DNA of 64,000 nt from B30-G6 sp963701385 (GCA_963701385.1 CAVOZW010000021.1:3405-67404); one strand, 5' to 3'; shown: positions 28,250 to 37,262, counted from the first letter of the stretch. Notes: generated by a model from the letters alone, not told the origin. A program made the numbers and translations.

Positions 28250-28476
28250 TTTTTTCTCCTTGGACAGTGTTTGCATTCTTTTCTACATGTATTGAGGAAC
28301 CCTTTGCCATTGGCACGCCAGGGTCGCGGTGTAACCTGCATGTACCGATGGGTTATGAGGGTGTTCTGCTCCTCCATTACCACAGATTTGTCAACTTTGC
28401 CATAACTTGTACATATCTTATTGAAACATGATGCGGTGCAATATACATTTGGACATGTTACAATATATGGACATTA

Positions 28477-28550
28477 CTCGCTAACCCCGGGCATGCGAAG
28501 CACTGCCGAACGGCAGAACCTACGGGGAATGCGCTCGCTGTTGCGGTTCA
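28477..28550. repeat. small palindromic element, copy A
   Basis: CTCGCTAACCCCG at one end and CGGGGAATGCGCTCGC near the other, with an internal CTGCCG-AA-CGGCAG hairpin. The same blocks occur at 35168-35281 (inside a nucleotidyltransferase remnant) and, reversed, at 41325-41381. Here it sits 11 bp before the ribosome site of the lipoprotein gene. Confidence 0.65.
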
Positions 28551-28570
28551 TACAATAAGGAGGTGTAAGC

Positions 28571-28951
28571 GTGATCCACAGATACGTATTTCCCCTATCC
28601 ATCGGTTTCATACTACTTTGTACGGGATGTTTTGTTTTTGGCACCAACAAAGATTATCACCCCTTCGATCCTGCCGCCCTTGAATCGATTCAACCGGGAA
28701 TAACGACGACTACCGATATCACTGGATTGTTCGGTGCTCCCACGAAAACGGTTGAATTGTCGAATGGAAATGCCTATATCTATCATCGATCGGTTGCCAA
28801 GGCGACCTTGGTTTGGCTGGTGTTGATCAGCTTCGCAAACTACGACACCCAGGTCGATCAGATTGTTTTTTTCTTCGACATGAACGACCTTTTAACGCAC
28901 TATGGTGCGAGTTTAAATGCAGACAAGGCTGAATATGGGTTGCCATTTTAA
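28571..28951 (+). CDS. SmpA/OmlA-like small lipoprotein
   Basis: The 126-residue protein starts with a lipoprotein signal peptide ending LLCTGC (lipobox Cys19). The mature part has the BamE/SmpA-type core: IQPGITTTTDITGLFGAPTKTVELSNGNAYIYHRS, with the G-x-PT turn, ending in strands QVDQIVFFFDMNDLL. A GGAGGTG site precedes the start. It overlaps the next lipoprotein gene by 17-35 bp. Such proteins are small outer-membrane-associated lipoproteins. BamE-like helper function is possible but not shown. Confidence 0.8.
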   Translation: MIHRYVFPLSIGFILLCTGCFVFGTNKDYHPFDPAALESIQPGITTTTDITGLFGAPTKTVELSNGNAYIYHRSVAKATLVWLVLISFANYDTQVDQIVFFFDMNDLLTHYGASLNADKAEYGLPF

Positions 28952-29375
28952 TCATCGTTTTGCAATGCTTGCTTGGGCCGCTGCGATCCTAATGGGTCTT
29001 TCAGGGTGTCTTTCCTATCAGTATGAACGCAGGGTGGATGGCATCGAGATTAAAGATCCAGGCGATGCCTACCCCTTGGGCCAAACAACCATCGGCGATG
29101 TTTTGGCGGGTCTGGGCGCACCCAATGAGGTTCACTCCCTCGACAACACGGATGTGTTGGTCTACCAACGCTCTCTTTCTCAGGAGAGTGGCCTTTCTTT
29201 AGGGATTCCGATTCTCGAGGTGAGCGCAGGAGGAAGTATCGATATTTCCGCAACAGGCGGGTTGAAACGCTTCGACACCCTGATTTTTTGGTTCGACTCC
29301 CAGGGCATGCTGGAAGACATTGTTTTTGAAGAAGCGTCCAGCAGGCCTTATCTCAAGACGCTTTTCTCCAAGTAA
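28935..29375 (+). CDS. second SmpA/OmlA-like lipoprotein
   Basis: The best start is 28935 (an earlier ATG at 28917 gives an unlikely extra charged stretch). The signal peptide runs to LMGLSGC, a good lipobox. The mature part repeats the fold of the previous gene: YPLGQTTIGDVLAGLGAPNEVHSLDNTDVLVYQRS, then KRFDTLIFWFDSQGMLEDIVFE. The pair look like diverged tandem paralogues and overlap, so they are co-translated. A Gly/Ser-rich loop (VSAGGSIDISATGG) is specific to this copy. Confidence 0.78.
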   Translation: MGCHFNHRFAMLAWAAAILMGLSGCLSYQYERRVDGIEIKDPGDAYPLGQTTIGDVLAGLGAPNEVHSLDNTDVLVYQRSLSQESGLSLGIPILEVSAGGSIDISATGGLKRFDTLIFWFDSQGMLEDIVFEEASSRPYLKTLFSK

Positions 29376-29405
29376 AAACCACTGAAACAAAGCTGTGCTG
29401 CCGTA

Positions 29406-30456
29406 TTACTTGCTCCATGAAAAGAGAGCAGCACCCATCAATAAAAAAACAACCGTCATTACGCTAAGAAACGATATTTCAGGTATTATCGTCAGCATGT
29501 CTGCACCGTCGTTCATAACCTGACGGGCCGCCGACAGCATGTGCGTCAAGGGAAAGGCTTTGGCAAGCATCTTCAGCCAGTCCGGTGCGCCCTCAAGTGA
29601 GAACCACACCTCGGACAGGAACATCATGGGCCAGGTAATGAAATTCAATATGCCGCTGGTGAACTCTTCACTGGTTCCACGTGCGGCAACAAGCAGTCCA
29701 AGGGCCGTGACACTGAGGCTTCCGAGGAAGAAGACAAAAAAGAGCGTTGCATAGGACCCCTCAACGACAAATGAAAATACAAGGTCGCACCCGATCCAAA
29801 CCACGACAAGGGTAAACATGAGCAAAAAAATTCTGGATAGCGTCTGCGCACAGAGATACTCAAAAGGCGTCAGCGGGGTGGCCTTCAGACGCTTCAAAAC
29901 GCCGTTTTTCCTGTAGCGCACCACGATGTATCCAACGCCCCACAGGGCACTGAACATCATGTTCATGGCCAGTATCCCTGGAAAAAACCAATCGATATAC
30001 CGAATTTCACGACCATGGATCTCCTGTTTGAGGGTTCCAGGTTGGCCCAGGTGTGAAAGGAGACTGGCAGTGAAGACCTTTTCAATGATATAGCCCTTGG
30101 GAGACGAATCGCTGATCCAGTAACGATTCGGCGACGTTCCGGTTTCAGATCAGAAAATCGATTTTATGATGTTTCAGCTTCGCGATTCCCTCCTCGAGGT
30201 CTTTAAACGGGATGAATTCAATGTATTTAACGCTTTTAAACGCTTCCGGTAAGGAGGTGTTGCTCAGTGAAAAAGTCGTTTTCGAAACCGGGAACAGGCC
30301 GACTTTGTATTCATTTTTTCCTTCTCCGCCAAAAATAATCGAAAAGCCAGCCACGAGCAGAAATGGAAAAATGAAATTCCATCCGAACGCGGAGCGGTCT
30401 CTGAAAAATTCGTAATTCCTGGCTTTGAAAATTGCCCAAAGTCGTTTGATATCCAT
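29406..30456 (-). CDS. ABC-2 type transporter permease, one frameshift
   Basis: The N-terminal part (30456 to 30145) has a short cytoplasmic start, AIFKARNYEFFRDRSAFGWN, a first transmembrane helix and a periplasmic segment ending KLKHHKIDFL. The frame then shifts and continues TGTSPNRYWISDSSPKGYII, EIRYIDWFFPGILAMNMM, FSALWGVGYIVVRYRKNGVL and four more helices to 29406, a classic ABC2_membrane layout with ATPLTPFEYLCAQTLSR. Joined length is about 350 residues. It pairs with the ATPase gene whose stop is 4 bp away. The exported substrate (lipid, drug or glycan) cannot be told. Confidence 0.8.
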
Positions 30457-30459
30457 TCT

Positions 30460-31339
30460 TTATATTCTCAATTCACGCCCGGTTAAGCGCAGAAAAACAT
30501 CTTCCAGATTCGGGGACCGGACCGCCATGTTATGCAGATTCACATCTGCTTCCAGGAGGGTTTTCAGGCAGGCATCGATATCTCTGGTCTCTATCTCGAA
30601 GCGGTCCCGGGTTTCAATAAAGGGCCAGGGGGTGTTTTCGGCGGGAAATGAGCCTGGGGTTTGGGCAGGACAACGGTGACACCCTCACAGTGTTTTGCAA
30701 TCAGCTTCTGGGGCGTATCCTGAGCAATGATTTTTCCGTGATCCATAATCGCCACCACATCACAAAGCAACTGGGCCTCTTCCATGTAATGGGTGGTCAA
30801 TATGATGGTTTTTCCGCTTGATTTAATGTTTTCAATTAAATTCCAGAGATTTCTGCGCGCCTGGGGATCGAGACCCGTTGAAGGTTCGTCAAGAAAAAGC
30901 AAGTTAGGGTCGTTGATCAGTGCCAAGGCCAGCAGCAGACGTTGGCGTTGACCTCCGGACAGTTTGTCGGTGTCCTGATCGGCAATTTCTTTCAGGTTGC
31001 AGTCGCTGATGACGGTATCTATATCCGAGCTTCTTTTGATACAGGGATTGAAAGGTTTTCAAGGTTTCGCGAACGGATAAAAAGGACAGGAGTGCCGTTT
31101 GTTGAAACTGGATGCCGATATCTTCTTTGAAATGCTGCATCTCTTGTTTTACCATTATACAGGATCTCACCTGAATCTGCGTTGCGGATTCCTTCGATCA
31201 CCTCGATGGTGGTGGTCTTGCCGGCACCGTTTGGCCCTAAGAGGCCAAAGCAGATCCCCTTCTCAATGGCGAAGCTGACACCGTCCACTGCCGCCATACC
31301 GGCGTATTGTTTGACAAGATTTGTTACCTCAAGAATCAT
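30460..31339 (-). CDS. ABC-2 exporter ATPase, two frameshifts
   Basis: Reading from 31339: ILEVTNLVKQYAGMAAVDGV and Walker A LLGPNGAGKTTTIEVIEG, then a frame change near 31100 to a segment with FQQTALLSFLSVRETLKTF (Q-loop region), another near 30940 to the signature and Walker B (LINDPNLLFLDEPSTGLDPQ) and switch His in TTHYMEEAQLLC. A further change near 30600 leads to the C-terminal RSPNLEDVFLRLTGREL, the standard end of ABC-2 exporter ATPases. The stop at 30460 is 4 bp before the permease start. All functional motifs are present, so indel error is more likely than decay. Confidence 0.8.
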
Positions 31340-31518
31340 GGAAGATACGCTATGTTGCTCGCCTGCCTCAACCCGCCATTTGGCAATAAAACGATGGCGC
31401 GTTGACTTGCTGGGGAGACGCAATTTTATCGGGTTGAAAAATGCAAGCATTCATGGGATGATTTATGCCTGTATTTTCGATGCGATTGGAATAAATTGAA
31501 TAAAGGCATGCTGTCAAG

Positions 31519-31806
31519 ATGAAATATCTCAGAAAACTTATGGCGCGTGCAAAAAAACGGGATAACCCAACCACCATCCAAGAACCATTCATCACCCTGA
31601 TGCAGGTGGCCAAAGAATCGCCGGATATACGAAATACCCTCCGGTCGATTTTACAGAAAGATGAATTCCACCGATCTTCCATGATCAACACGCTCGTCGA
31701 AGAAATGCGCTTAAAGGGCGCACCGGATGCACTCATCACGGCCATTGCCTGTCTGTTGGATTCTCACATCGCCCAAAAAGCCTATGAACTTCTAAAAAAT
31801 GACTGA
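31519..31806 (+). CDS. hypothetical alpha-helical protein
   Basis: The 95-residue product is predicted fully helical and charged (KYLRKLMARAKKRDN, FITLMQVAKESPDIRNTLRS, ALITAIACLLDSHIAQKAYELL), without signal peptide, membrane segment or recognised motif. Its stop overlaps the start of the PflX-like radical SAM gene by 8 bp, so it is probably co-translated with it. I do not recognise the family. Confidence 0.6.
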   Translation: MKYLRKLMARAKKRDNPTTIQEPFITLMQVAKESPDIRNTLRSILQKDEFHRSSMINTLVEEMRLKGAPDALITAIACLLDSHIAQKAYELLKND

Positions 31807-32710
31807 ATATGAACCTGCCTACCTTCGAAGTTTCCGTTCGGGGCTGCTCGAAAAACGCGTAGCGGCGGCCAAGCGGCTCTTGCGTTCCTGCTGCCTGTGT
31901 CCTCGACGCTGCCAGGTAGACCGGACAGACCACCAAAAACCGGGTGTTTGCAAAACACTTGAAAAGGCCTGGGTTTCAAGTTTTCACCCTCATTTTGGAG
32001 AAGAAGCACCGCTTGTTGGGACAAACGGTTCCGGTACCATCTTCTTCACGCACTGCAATCTGCTGTGCAATTTCTGTCAGAATTACGACATCAGCCACCA
32101 GGGCTTCGGCCAGGAAGTAAGCGATGCTCAACTGGCGGCCATGATGCTTTCCTTGCAGAATGAGGGTTGCCACAACATCAACTTTGTAACGCCGTCCCAT
32201 GTCGTACCGCAGATATTGTCCGCGCTGGCGATGGCATGCGCACGCGGACTTGCCATACCGCTGGTTTTTAATTCCGGGGCTTACGATCGGGTGGAGACGC
32301 TGCAGTTGTTGGACGGTGTCGTTGATATTTACATGCCGGATTTCAAGTTCTGGGATTCGGATCTTGCGGCAAAGACATGTAAGGCACCGGATTATCCGGA
32401 AGTCGCCAGGAGAGCCATTCGGGAAATGTACCGCCAGGTCGGGGACCTGGTTCTCGATGAAAAGGGTATCGCCCAAAGGGGTTTGCTGGTCCGTCACCTG
32501 GTACTGCCGAATGATCAGGCCGGTACACGCGAAATCATGCAATTTATCTCTCGGGACATATCCACCAACACCTATGTCAACATTATGTCACAGTACCGGC
32601 CCTGCGGGAACCTCGCAGGCACTGAATCACTTCAGAGATCCGTTACCAGGAGCGAGTTTTTGGCTGCCCTTTGCGTTGCAAAAGCCGCGGGTATTTCCCG
32701 ACTCGACTGA
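31799..32710 (+). CDS. PflX-like radical SAM protein
   Basis: The 303-residue protein has the radical SAM cluster motif CNLLCNFC (CxxxCxxC) near residue 83, followed by QNYDIS, and an N-terminal Cys cluster (SCCLCPRRCQVDR, GVCKT) typical of COG1313, the PflX relatives of pyruvate formate-lyase activating enzyme. Downstream strands VDIYMPDFKFW and RGLLVRHLVLPN match that family. The enzyme would make a 5'-deoxyadenosyl radical on an unknown target. No glycyl-radical enzyme is in the window. The start overlaps the upstream small gene. Confidence 0.87.
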   Translation: MTEYEPAYLRSFRSGLLEKRVAAAKRLLRSCCLCPRRCQVDRTDHQKPGVCKTLEKAWVSSFHPHFGEEAPLVGTNGSGTIFFTHCNLLCNFCQNYDISHQGFGQEVSDAQLAAMMLSLQNEGCHNINFVTPSHVVPQILSALAMACARGLAIPLVFNSGAYDRVETLQLLDGVVDIYMPDFKFWDSDLAAKTCKAPDYPEVARRAIREMYRQVGDLVLDEKGIAQRGLLVRHLVLPNDQAGTREIMQFISRDISTNTYVNIMSQYRPCGNLAGTESLQRSVTRSEFLAALCVAKAAGISRLD

Positions 32711-32810
32711 CCCCTTGTATGCTGGGAAAGCTGGGATCTGCTGTCCGCTCATAGCCGTCAGCTACCCTCGGATCCTTTGTATCACCCTCGGACCCTTGAA
32801 GCCTTATTTG

Positions 32811-34191
32811 TCAACTCACATAGCTTGCGTAGACGTTCTGGCGATGTTTTGCGGCCGACTGCAGCACACCGACTTTGACGTCAACATAGTCGTAGACCCT
32901 GGCGCTTTTTTTGTCGGTCGCGGGTCTGAGAACCCTGCCAAGATATTGGAGAACCCGTCCACTGAAGCGGATGGGTGTTGCCAGGAAAAGGGTCGTCAGA
33001 TCCGGACAATCAAACCCTTCCCCCACCAACTGCCCGGTGGCAATGACAACTTGAACGGCGCCCGTTTTGACACGCTGGAGAACCTTTTTCCTTTGTTCGT
33101 TGGTTAAATCGCCGGTCAAGAGTTCTGCATCGACACGATACTTATATCGCAGCAGAGAATACAGGGTTTCGCAATGCCTCTTTCTGTCTGAAAGTATCAG
33201 GCAGATGCCCTCACCCTTTTGAATTTCCTTGGCCACGTCCGATGAAATAAGATGGTTGCGCGCATCGTTCATGGTTAACTCCAGCAACATCTTGCTGTAA
33301 CTGTTTACAGGATCATGGTACGGTTCGAAATCTGTTTCCCGAAGGATGATTTCGGCTTCGAGGATGTGCCCTTCCTCGACAAGCTGTGATTTGTTCACCG
33401 AATGGTGAACATCGCCCAGATGCCAGAAGATCAGGTTTGATAGGTTATCCCTGCGAAAAGGGGTGGCCGACAGGCCGAGCATGAACCTTGCATCAAATTC
33501 GGTCACGGCATCCGTGAAGGTTCGACTCGGCGTTCGATGACACTCATCAACGATGATATGCCCTATGCGCTTTGATACAACGTCTGCACAACGGTAAAGC
33601 GATTGAACCAGTGCAACGGTAATCGCATCTCCAAGCTGATTCTTGCCGGATCCGATCAACCCGATTTGCGATTCCGGAATGCCCAAAAAACGTTCAATTT
33701 GCTCAATCCACTGGTAGGCCAGGTCCTTCGTGTGGACGACCACCAATGCCGGTTGTTGTCTTTTGGCGATCATAAAGAGACCCATGACGGTTTTCCCGCT
33801 GCCTGTAGGCGAATTCAGGGTCCCAAAATCCCTGGTGAGCATTTTCTCAACAGCCACTTTCTGAAAAGGTTTCAAGTCACCCCGGAATGAAAAGTTTACC
33901 CCCGGCAAAGTTCTTCTGAAATCGATCGATGCGGTATGAAATGTTGTGATAGCGGCACAAGATGATTAGCTGCCGCAGGTATCCCCTGGGGATCCACAAG
34001 GTATCTTTGTAACGCTGGAAAAAGCGGAGCAGTTTGGGAACGTTTCGGTTCCATCTTCCCATTCTGGCGTTTTCGAGCCATTTGGGATTGGGAATGGTCA
34101 ATTTGTCGATGAGGTCCGTTTTGAGCTTTTCAGGTATATCGGAAAGCTTCAAGTCTCTGGACAGCTCGATTTTCAATGTGACACCAACCAC
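32811..34191 (-). CDS. XPB-like DEAD/DEAH helicase, one frameshift
   Basis: The N-terminal region (34191 to 33900) holds LTIPNPKWLENARMGRWNRN and a PKLLRFFQRY segment that bind DNA in XPB-like bacterial helicases. A frameshift near 33900 leads to VNFSFRGDLKPFQKVAVEKM and the helicase core: motif I SPTGSGKT, DECH box, SATPFR, then a C-terminal domain with LLTGDLTNEQRKKV, VGEGFDCPDLTTLFL and motif VI QYLGRVLRP. The protein is about 450 residues. It probably unwinds or translocates on DNA in repair. The two frames overlap by 32 bp, so a single indel near a homopolymer is the likely cause. Confidence 0.83.
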
Positions 34192-34373
34192 AGCACGGTT
34201 GGCACGACGAGGATGATCAGCAGTATCAACAGACCCGGTATGGAAAGGTAGACGGTATACCAGGGCTTGCCGTTTCTATTGGCGCGTTTCAGCTCCGCCA
34301 GAAACCAGTTGCCGAGCAGGATGGCGGCTAAAAGGATGGGGATTAATTTGAGAAAAAAAACAATGTTTTGCAT
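34173..34373 (-). CDS. small two-helix membrane protein
   Basis: A 66-residue product with hydrophobic segments at about 5-25 (FFLKLIPILLAAILLGNWFL) and 44-64, separated by a basic loop AELKRANRNGKPW. The topology resembles small phospholipase D N-terminal-like or inner membrane anchors, but no family is recognised. The stop overlaps the helicase start by 19 bp. Confidence 0.55.
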   Translation of the reverse strand: MQNIVFFLKLIPILLAAILLGNWFLAELKRANRNGKPWYTVYLSIPGLLILLIILVVPTVLWLVSH

Positions 34374-34431
34374 GAAAGATCAGAGATGGATATTGCAAAA
34401 AAACGACTATTTGCACTTGATGCTGCCGTTT

Positions 34432-34914
34432 TCAGGCTCTGCCGATGGTATTATTTTTGATTAAATGCTTGAGTTGGGCTTTCTGGACGTTTGTCAAGCC
34501 TTTGAATTTTACAGTTTGGCGCTTTATTCTACGATAGGGATACAACACTTCGCCCACCGCAAAATCAGAAACCTTCTTAAAGGGAATGCGATCGAGGGTT
34601 AGGTTTTTGTCGGCCAGAACTTTTAGTTCGTAAGACCTATTCCTGAGGAGATAACCGCTATCCTCATAATCGAAAGCCAGCCCCCCCATACTGATATTCT
34701 GGACCTGGTTCTTGCGGGCTGAGTTTTCCATGATGACATAAACGCCGTCCCGTGCATGAAAGCGCGGACGCTTACGGAATCTAAACATGAGAAGTCTTTT
34801 TAAAAAACGAAGCGTCATATCGTCACCGGTCTGTCCGGCATCTTCTTCGCGTTGCTCGAAACTGGAAGCATTGCATCGTTCAAAGGGGTTTTTACCGCCA
34901 TTGCCTAAGACCAC
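34432..34914 (-). CDS. PilZ-domain protein
   Basis: The C-terminal 115 residues form a PilZ-like barrel: RKRPRFHARDGVYVIM, then NQVQNISMGGLAFDYEDSG, matching RxxxR followed by D/NxSxxG in c-di-GMP-binding PilZ domains. Asn replaces the usual Asp of the second motif, so binding is uncertain. Residues 1-50 are poorly conserved, and an internal ATG (MTLRFLKRLLM, about 34821) may be the true start. A DUF-like secondary activity is not seen. It may couple c-di-GMP to motility or polysaccharide production. Confidence 0.72.
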   Translation of the reverse strand: MVLGNGGKNPFERCNASSFEQREEDAGQTGDDMTLRFLKRLLMFRFRKRPRFHARDGVYVIMENSARKNQVQNISMGGLAFDYEDSGYLLRNRSYELKVLADKNLTLDRIPFKKVSDFAVGEVLYPYRRIKRQTVKFKGLTNVQKAQLKHLIKNNTIGRA

Positions 34915-35076
34915 GGGCTTGGCCGTGGGTTCAAATTTGGAAAATCTATGATAATACGAAATAAAGCCCTTGTCAAGTCACCCCATCCCCCGATGATAAA
35001 GCGGCCAAAGGCCGCCTAACATCAGCGCAACACTGTTTAACTAGAAATCAGATGATCGCGATAACAAATCAGCATC

Positions 35077-35170
35077 GATCAAAGTCGGTACTGATCCAAA
35101 GATCCAGGTCTTTGGTGTAGCGAGGCTCTGCATACTGGATCAATGCATAACCGCCAATCACCAGATATTG
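35077..35170 (-). pseudogene. nucleotidyltransferase-type (AbiEii/MNT-like) remnant, 3' piece
   Basis: The minus strand reads QYLVIGGYALIQYAEPRYTK and DLDLWIST, the GG-Y-A-L and DLDLW core of a nucleotidyltransferase fold (DUF6036/AbiEii-like), then a stop. Its 5' part (DFSDLLRLFNANSVE, 35284-35345) lies beyond a 114-bp element at 35168-35281. Joining them gives NSVEYLVIGG, the family's normal reading. The gene was first interrupted and is also truncated after STDFDRC. Such genes usually form a toxin-antitoxin pair with the small gene next door. Confidence 0.6.
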
Positions 35171-35281
35171 AAGAACCTCGCAGCAAGCTACGAGGAATCT
35201 TCGACCGTAAGGAATTCTGTCTAATTACGATTCGCTCGCTAACCCCGCAGCAAGCTACGGGGAATGCGCTCGCTTTTGCGG
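35168..35281. repeat. MITE-like palindromic element, copy B, interrupting a nucleotidyltransferase gene
   Basis: The element is about 114 bp with inner blocks CTCGCTAACCCCG and CGGGGAATGCGCTCGC, the same as copies at 28477 and 41325, and ends TTGAAGAACCTCGC / GCGGTTCAA that are partly inverse complements. Excising it joins the two halves of a nucleotidyltransferase reading frame (GTTGAA then TATCTG). Exact ends and any target duplication (TTCAA is a candidate) are not certain. Confidence 0.65.
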
Positions 35282-35282
35282 T

Positions 35283-35489
35283 TCAACGCTGTTGGCGTTG
35301 AAAAGTCTCAACAGATCGCTGAAGTCGGAGTTGACAAACATCACGGCCTTTCGCTCGCCAGGCATGAACGATCAATTCCCAAGCAGCGGTAAATCGAGCT
35401 TTGGAATCCTGTTTCTGCCAGAATTGCAAATCAAAGGACCGATCAAGGTCCTGGATTCGCCCTCTGCGCATCATTGTGAATGATTTCAT
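35283..35489 (-). CDS. small hypothetical protein, probable partner of the nucleotidyltransferase
   Basis: The 68-residue product (RRGRIQDLDRSFDLQFWQKQ, AAWELIVHAWRAKGRDV, LRLQRSVETFQRQ) is a helical, charged protein often found directly upstream of AbiEii-like nucleotidyltransferase genes, and the first residues of such a gene overlap its 3' end here. The role as antitoxin is inference. Because its partner is interrupted by a small element and truncated, this gene may be a remnant that is still open. Confidence 0.6.
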   Translation of the reverse strand: MKSFTMMRRGRIQDLDRSFDLQFWQKQDSKARFTAAWELIVHAWRAKGRDVCQLRLQRSVETFQRQQR

Positions 35490-35707
35490 CGTTGCTTATA
35501 TGCTTTTCCATGGTCGATCTCCTTTCATAACTTTTGCAGCACTTCGTGACTGCGTTAATGAAATAGTTGGGAGTGATTATATCACAGCCCGTAGGAGATC
35601 GACCTTCTCATCTTATCTGGAATCCTTAATTTGGATCGACTCTTTGGGAGATGATCCGTGATCCGAATTTATATCATAAAGACGAATACCAGGCAATATG
35701 AATAACG

Positions 35708-35810
35708 ATAGAAGGAAAGAAGATGTGCTTGGAAGCTGGGAGGCCAGGATGCTGCCCGTCACCAATAGCTGAGTGCCCAACCAATCAAACCAATGGAACC
35801 AATCAAACGG
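35708..35810. repeat. spacer repeat S, copy 1
   Basis: GATAGAAGGAAAGAAGAT, AGCTGGGA, GCCCGTCACCAATAGCTGAG and TGCCCAACCAATCAA recur in this order at 36655-36800. A shorter piece (GACATAAAGAAATAGAAGGA) is at 38178-38222. The rest of the 35490-35871 gap shows nothing convincing. Confidence 0.75.
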
Positions 35811-35871
35811 TCTAATCGATCTCAATTTATCCCGTGAAATTCATGCAATGACAGCGTAGCGTATATCACCA

Positions 35872-36264
35872 TTATGCCCCTAATTGCACCAATCCCGGGA
35901 TCAGATTAAAATGTTTATCGTTTGAAAAAATTTTATATCCAAACTGAAATGCAACAGCTGCAATCCAAATATCATTTGTAGGAATGGGTGTGCCCGCAGC
36001 CTTCAGGGTAGTCAATATTGAAGCATAAAAATCAGCTGTCCCTTCATCAATGGAATGAACAACAACTCTTGGAGAATCCAGAAAAATATTGAGCTCTTCC
36101 CTGTTCTTGGTTTCACGGCTGCCGGCTTTAAATCCTGATAAAAGCTCACCAATACTAATGGCTGAAAAACCAAGCTGATCAATTTTTCTCAACAAATTGA
36201 CAACATTGGCTTCACCCTTCATGGCCAATGAATATATATTGGTGTCGATCAATACTTTTTTCAT
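35872..36264 (-). CDS. vapC: VapC-type PIN-domain toxin (module 1)
   Basis: The 130-residue protein starts VLIDTNIYSLAMKGE with the first PIN-domain Asp, has AISIGELLSGF (Glu) and TPIPTNDIWIAAVAFQF with the C-terminal Asp pair, then IFSNDKHFN. These four acidic residues bind Mg2+ for RNA cleavage in VapC toxins. It overlaps the upstream antitoxin gene by 4 bp (ATGA), typical for vapBC. The target RNA is not predictable. Confidence 0.88.
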   Translation of the reverse strand: MKKVLIDTNIYSLAMKGEANVVNLLRKIDQLGFSAISIGELLSGFKAGSRETKNREELNIFLDSPRVVVHSIDEGTADFYASILTTLKAAGTPIPTNDIWIAAVAFQFGYKIFSNDKHFNLIPGLVQLGA

Positions 36265-36521
36265 TTCCAGAGCTCCTGATCAATTTGTCGCTCCTTGGAT
36301 ATTTTGGCATGAATTTCTTTGAATTCATCTTCGCTCCACCTGCCAAACAAGTCATCCAGGTCATCATATTCGCGTGAATATTTCTTTTCTTTTTTGAGGC
36401 CAAGGCTCTCTTTGATGATTTCAATGGTTAGCTGATTAATACTTTTGCCTTGTTTTGCCGCTGTTGATTTGAGTTTCTCAGAAACTTCAGGTTCAATGCC
36501 TCTAATTGTGACAGCCTTCAT
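36261..36521 (-). CDS. vapB: VapB/FitA-like ribbon-helix-helix antitoxin (module 1)
   Basis: Start set at 36521, 8 codons after an earlier ATG, where AGGGGG precedes it. The N-terminus VTIRGIEPEVSEKLKSTAAK is a ribbon-helix-helix DNA-binding domain of the FitA/VapB type. The acidic C-terminus (YDDLDDLFGRWSEDEF) would wrap the PIN toxin. Overlap ATGA with vapC. The complex probably autorepresses its own promoter. Palindromic operators were not resolved. Confidence 0.85.
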   Translation of the reverse strand: MKAVTIRGIEPEVSEKLKSTAAKQGKSINQLTIEIIKESLGLKKEKKYSREYDDLDDLFGRWSEDEFKEIHAKISKERQIDQELWK

Positions 36522-36654
36522 ACCGCCCCCTATAAACGATGTCATAAATTGAATTCAAATTGATACCATTATATGACATCATTGGAATTCTGTCAAACGG
36601 ATTTTTTTCAGTTGGTTTGGAAGCAACTACCTGATTCAAATATTTGATTTTATG

Positions 36655-36800
36655 ACGACATAAAGAAATAGAAGGAAAGAAGATAAGCTGGAAAGCTGGG
36701 ATGTTGCCCGTCACCAATAGCTGAGTGCCCAACCAATCAAGCGAAGTCGAACCAATCAAAACGATCTCAATGAATCAAACGAATCAACCAGTCTAATCGA
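36655..36800. repeat. spacer repeat S, copy 2
   Basis: GACATAAAGAAATAGAAGGA and GCCCGTCACCAATAGCTGAG, then TGCCCAACCAATCAA and AACCAGTCTAATCGATC, matching copy 1 at 35708 in order. It lies just before the vapB promoter side of the first module, between two TA units. Confidence 0.75.
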
Positions 36801-36892
36801 TCCGAACGTTCCCAACAAAACTGCACAGTGAAAGAGTGGCAATTAACAGGCATTAATCGGCATATCAATATACCAAGGAATGTCCCGGAGTC

Positions 36893-37262
36893 CGGAGTCT
36901 TCCGATGAGTACCAAGCCGTTTATGTCACCATCGATGGAAGTTGCAGGTGCATCGTGGAGATGTGGATGGAGACGGCAACTGGACCACCGTGGCAACTCC
37001 TGAAAAAACATACAATCTCTTGAAACTCAGTGATGTAGCGCAGAGCTTCAGCTCTGCTCGTAGACCTTTTTTGCAGGTCCAAAGACCCGCGCTACATTAC
37101 ATGGAACTGGGTATCACCTTAAGTTAATGACATTGTCTTGAAACTTGTGAATGGCGTGATGGGACAAATCGGTGTGGCTGACCTCGAAACGGGAACATAT
37201 ACGCAAATGAGGCTTTATTTAGGACCCGATCCTGATAATGATTTAAACCTTCTCGGTACCCT
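36893..37262 (+). pseudogene. DUF4382-like gene remnant, interrupted by a 108-bp element
   Basis: The reading runs SSDEYQAVYVTID, then after a one-base shift LQVHRGDVDGDGNWTTVATP and EKTYNLLKL, is cut by the element at 37028-37135, and resumes LVNGVMGQIGVADLETGTYT and LGPDPDNDLNLLG. These are DUF4382 segments, a family of secreted lipoprotein-type proteins. Deleting the element plus one copy of the flanking direct repeat joins LLKL to VNGV in frame. Both ends of the gene are missing (no start, fused to unrelated sequence near 37262), so it was already a fragment. Confidence 0.65.
37028..37135. mobile_element. MITE-like 108-bp insertion with 10-bp target duplication
   Basis: Flanked by identical TCTTGAAACT at 37018-37027 and 37136-37145, splitting a DUF4382-like frame. 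The core (37033-37097) folds: ATGTAGCGC and GCGCTACAT are perfect 9-bp arms, with an inner CAGAGC-TTCA-GCTCTG hairpin and a GACCT/AGGTC stem. Outer ends CAGTG and CATTG (complement CAATG) are an imperfect short inverted repeat. No protein is encoded, so mobility would need a transposase elsewhere. Confidence 0.75.
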
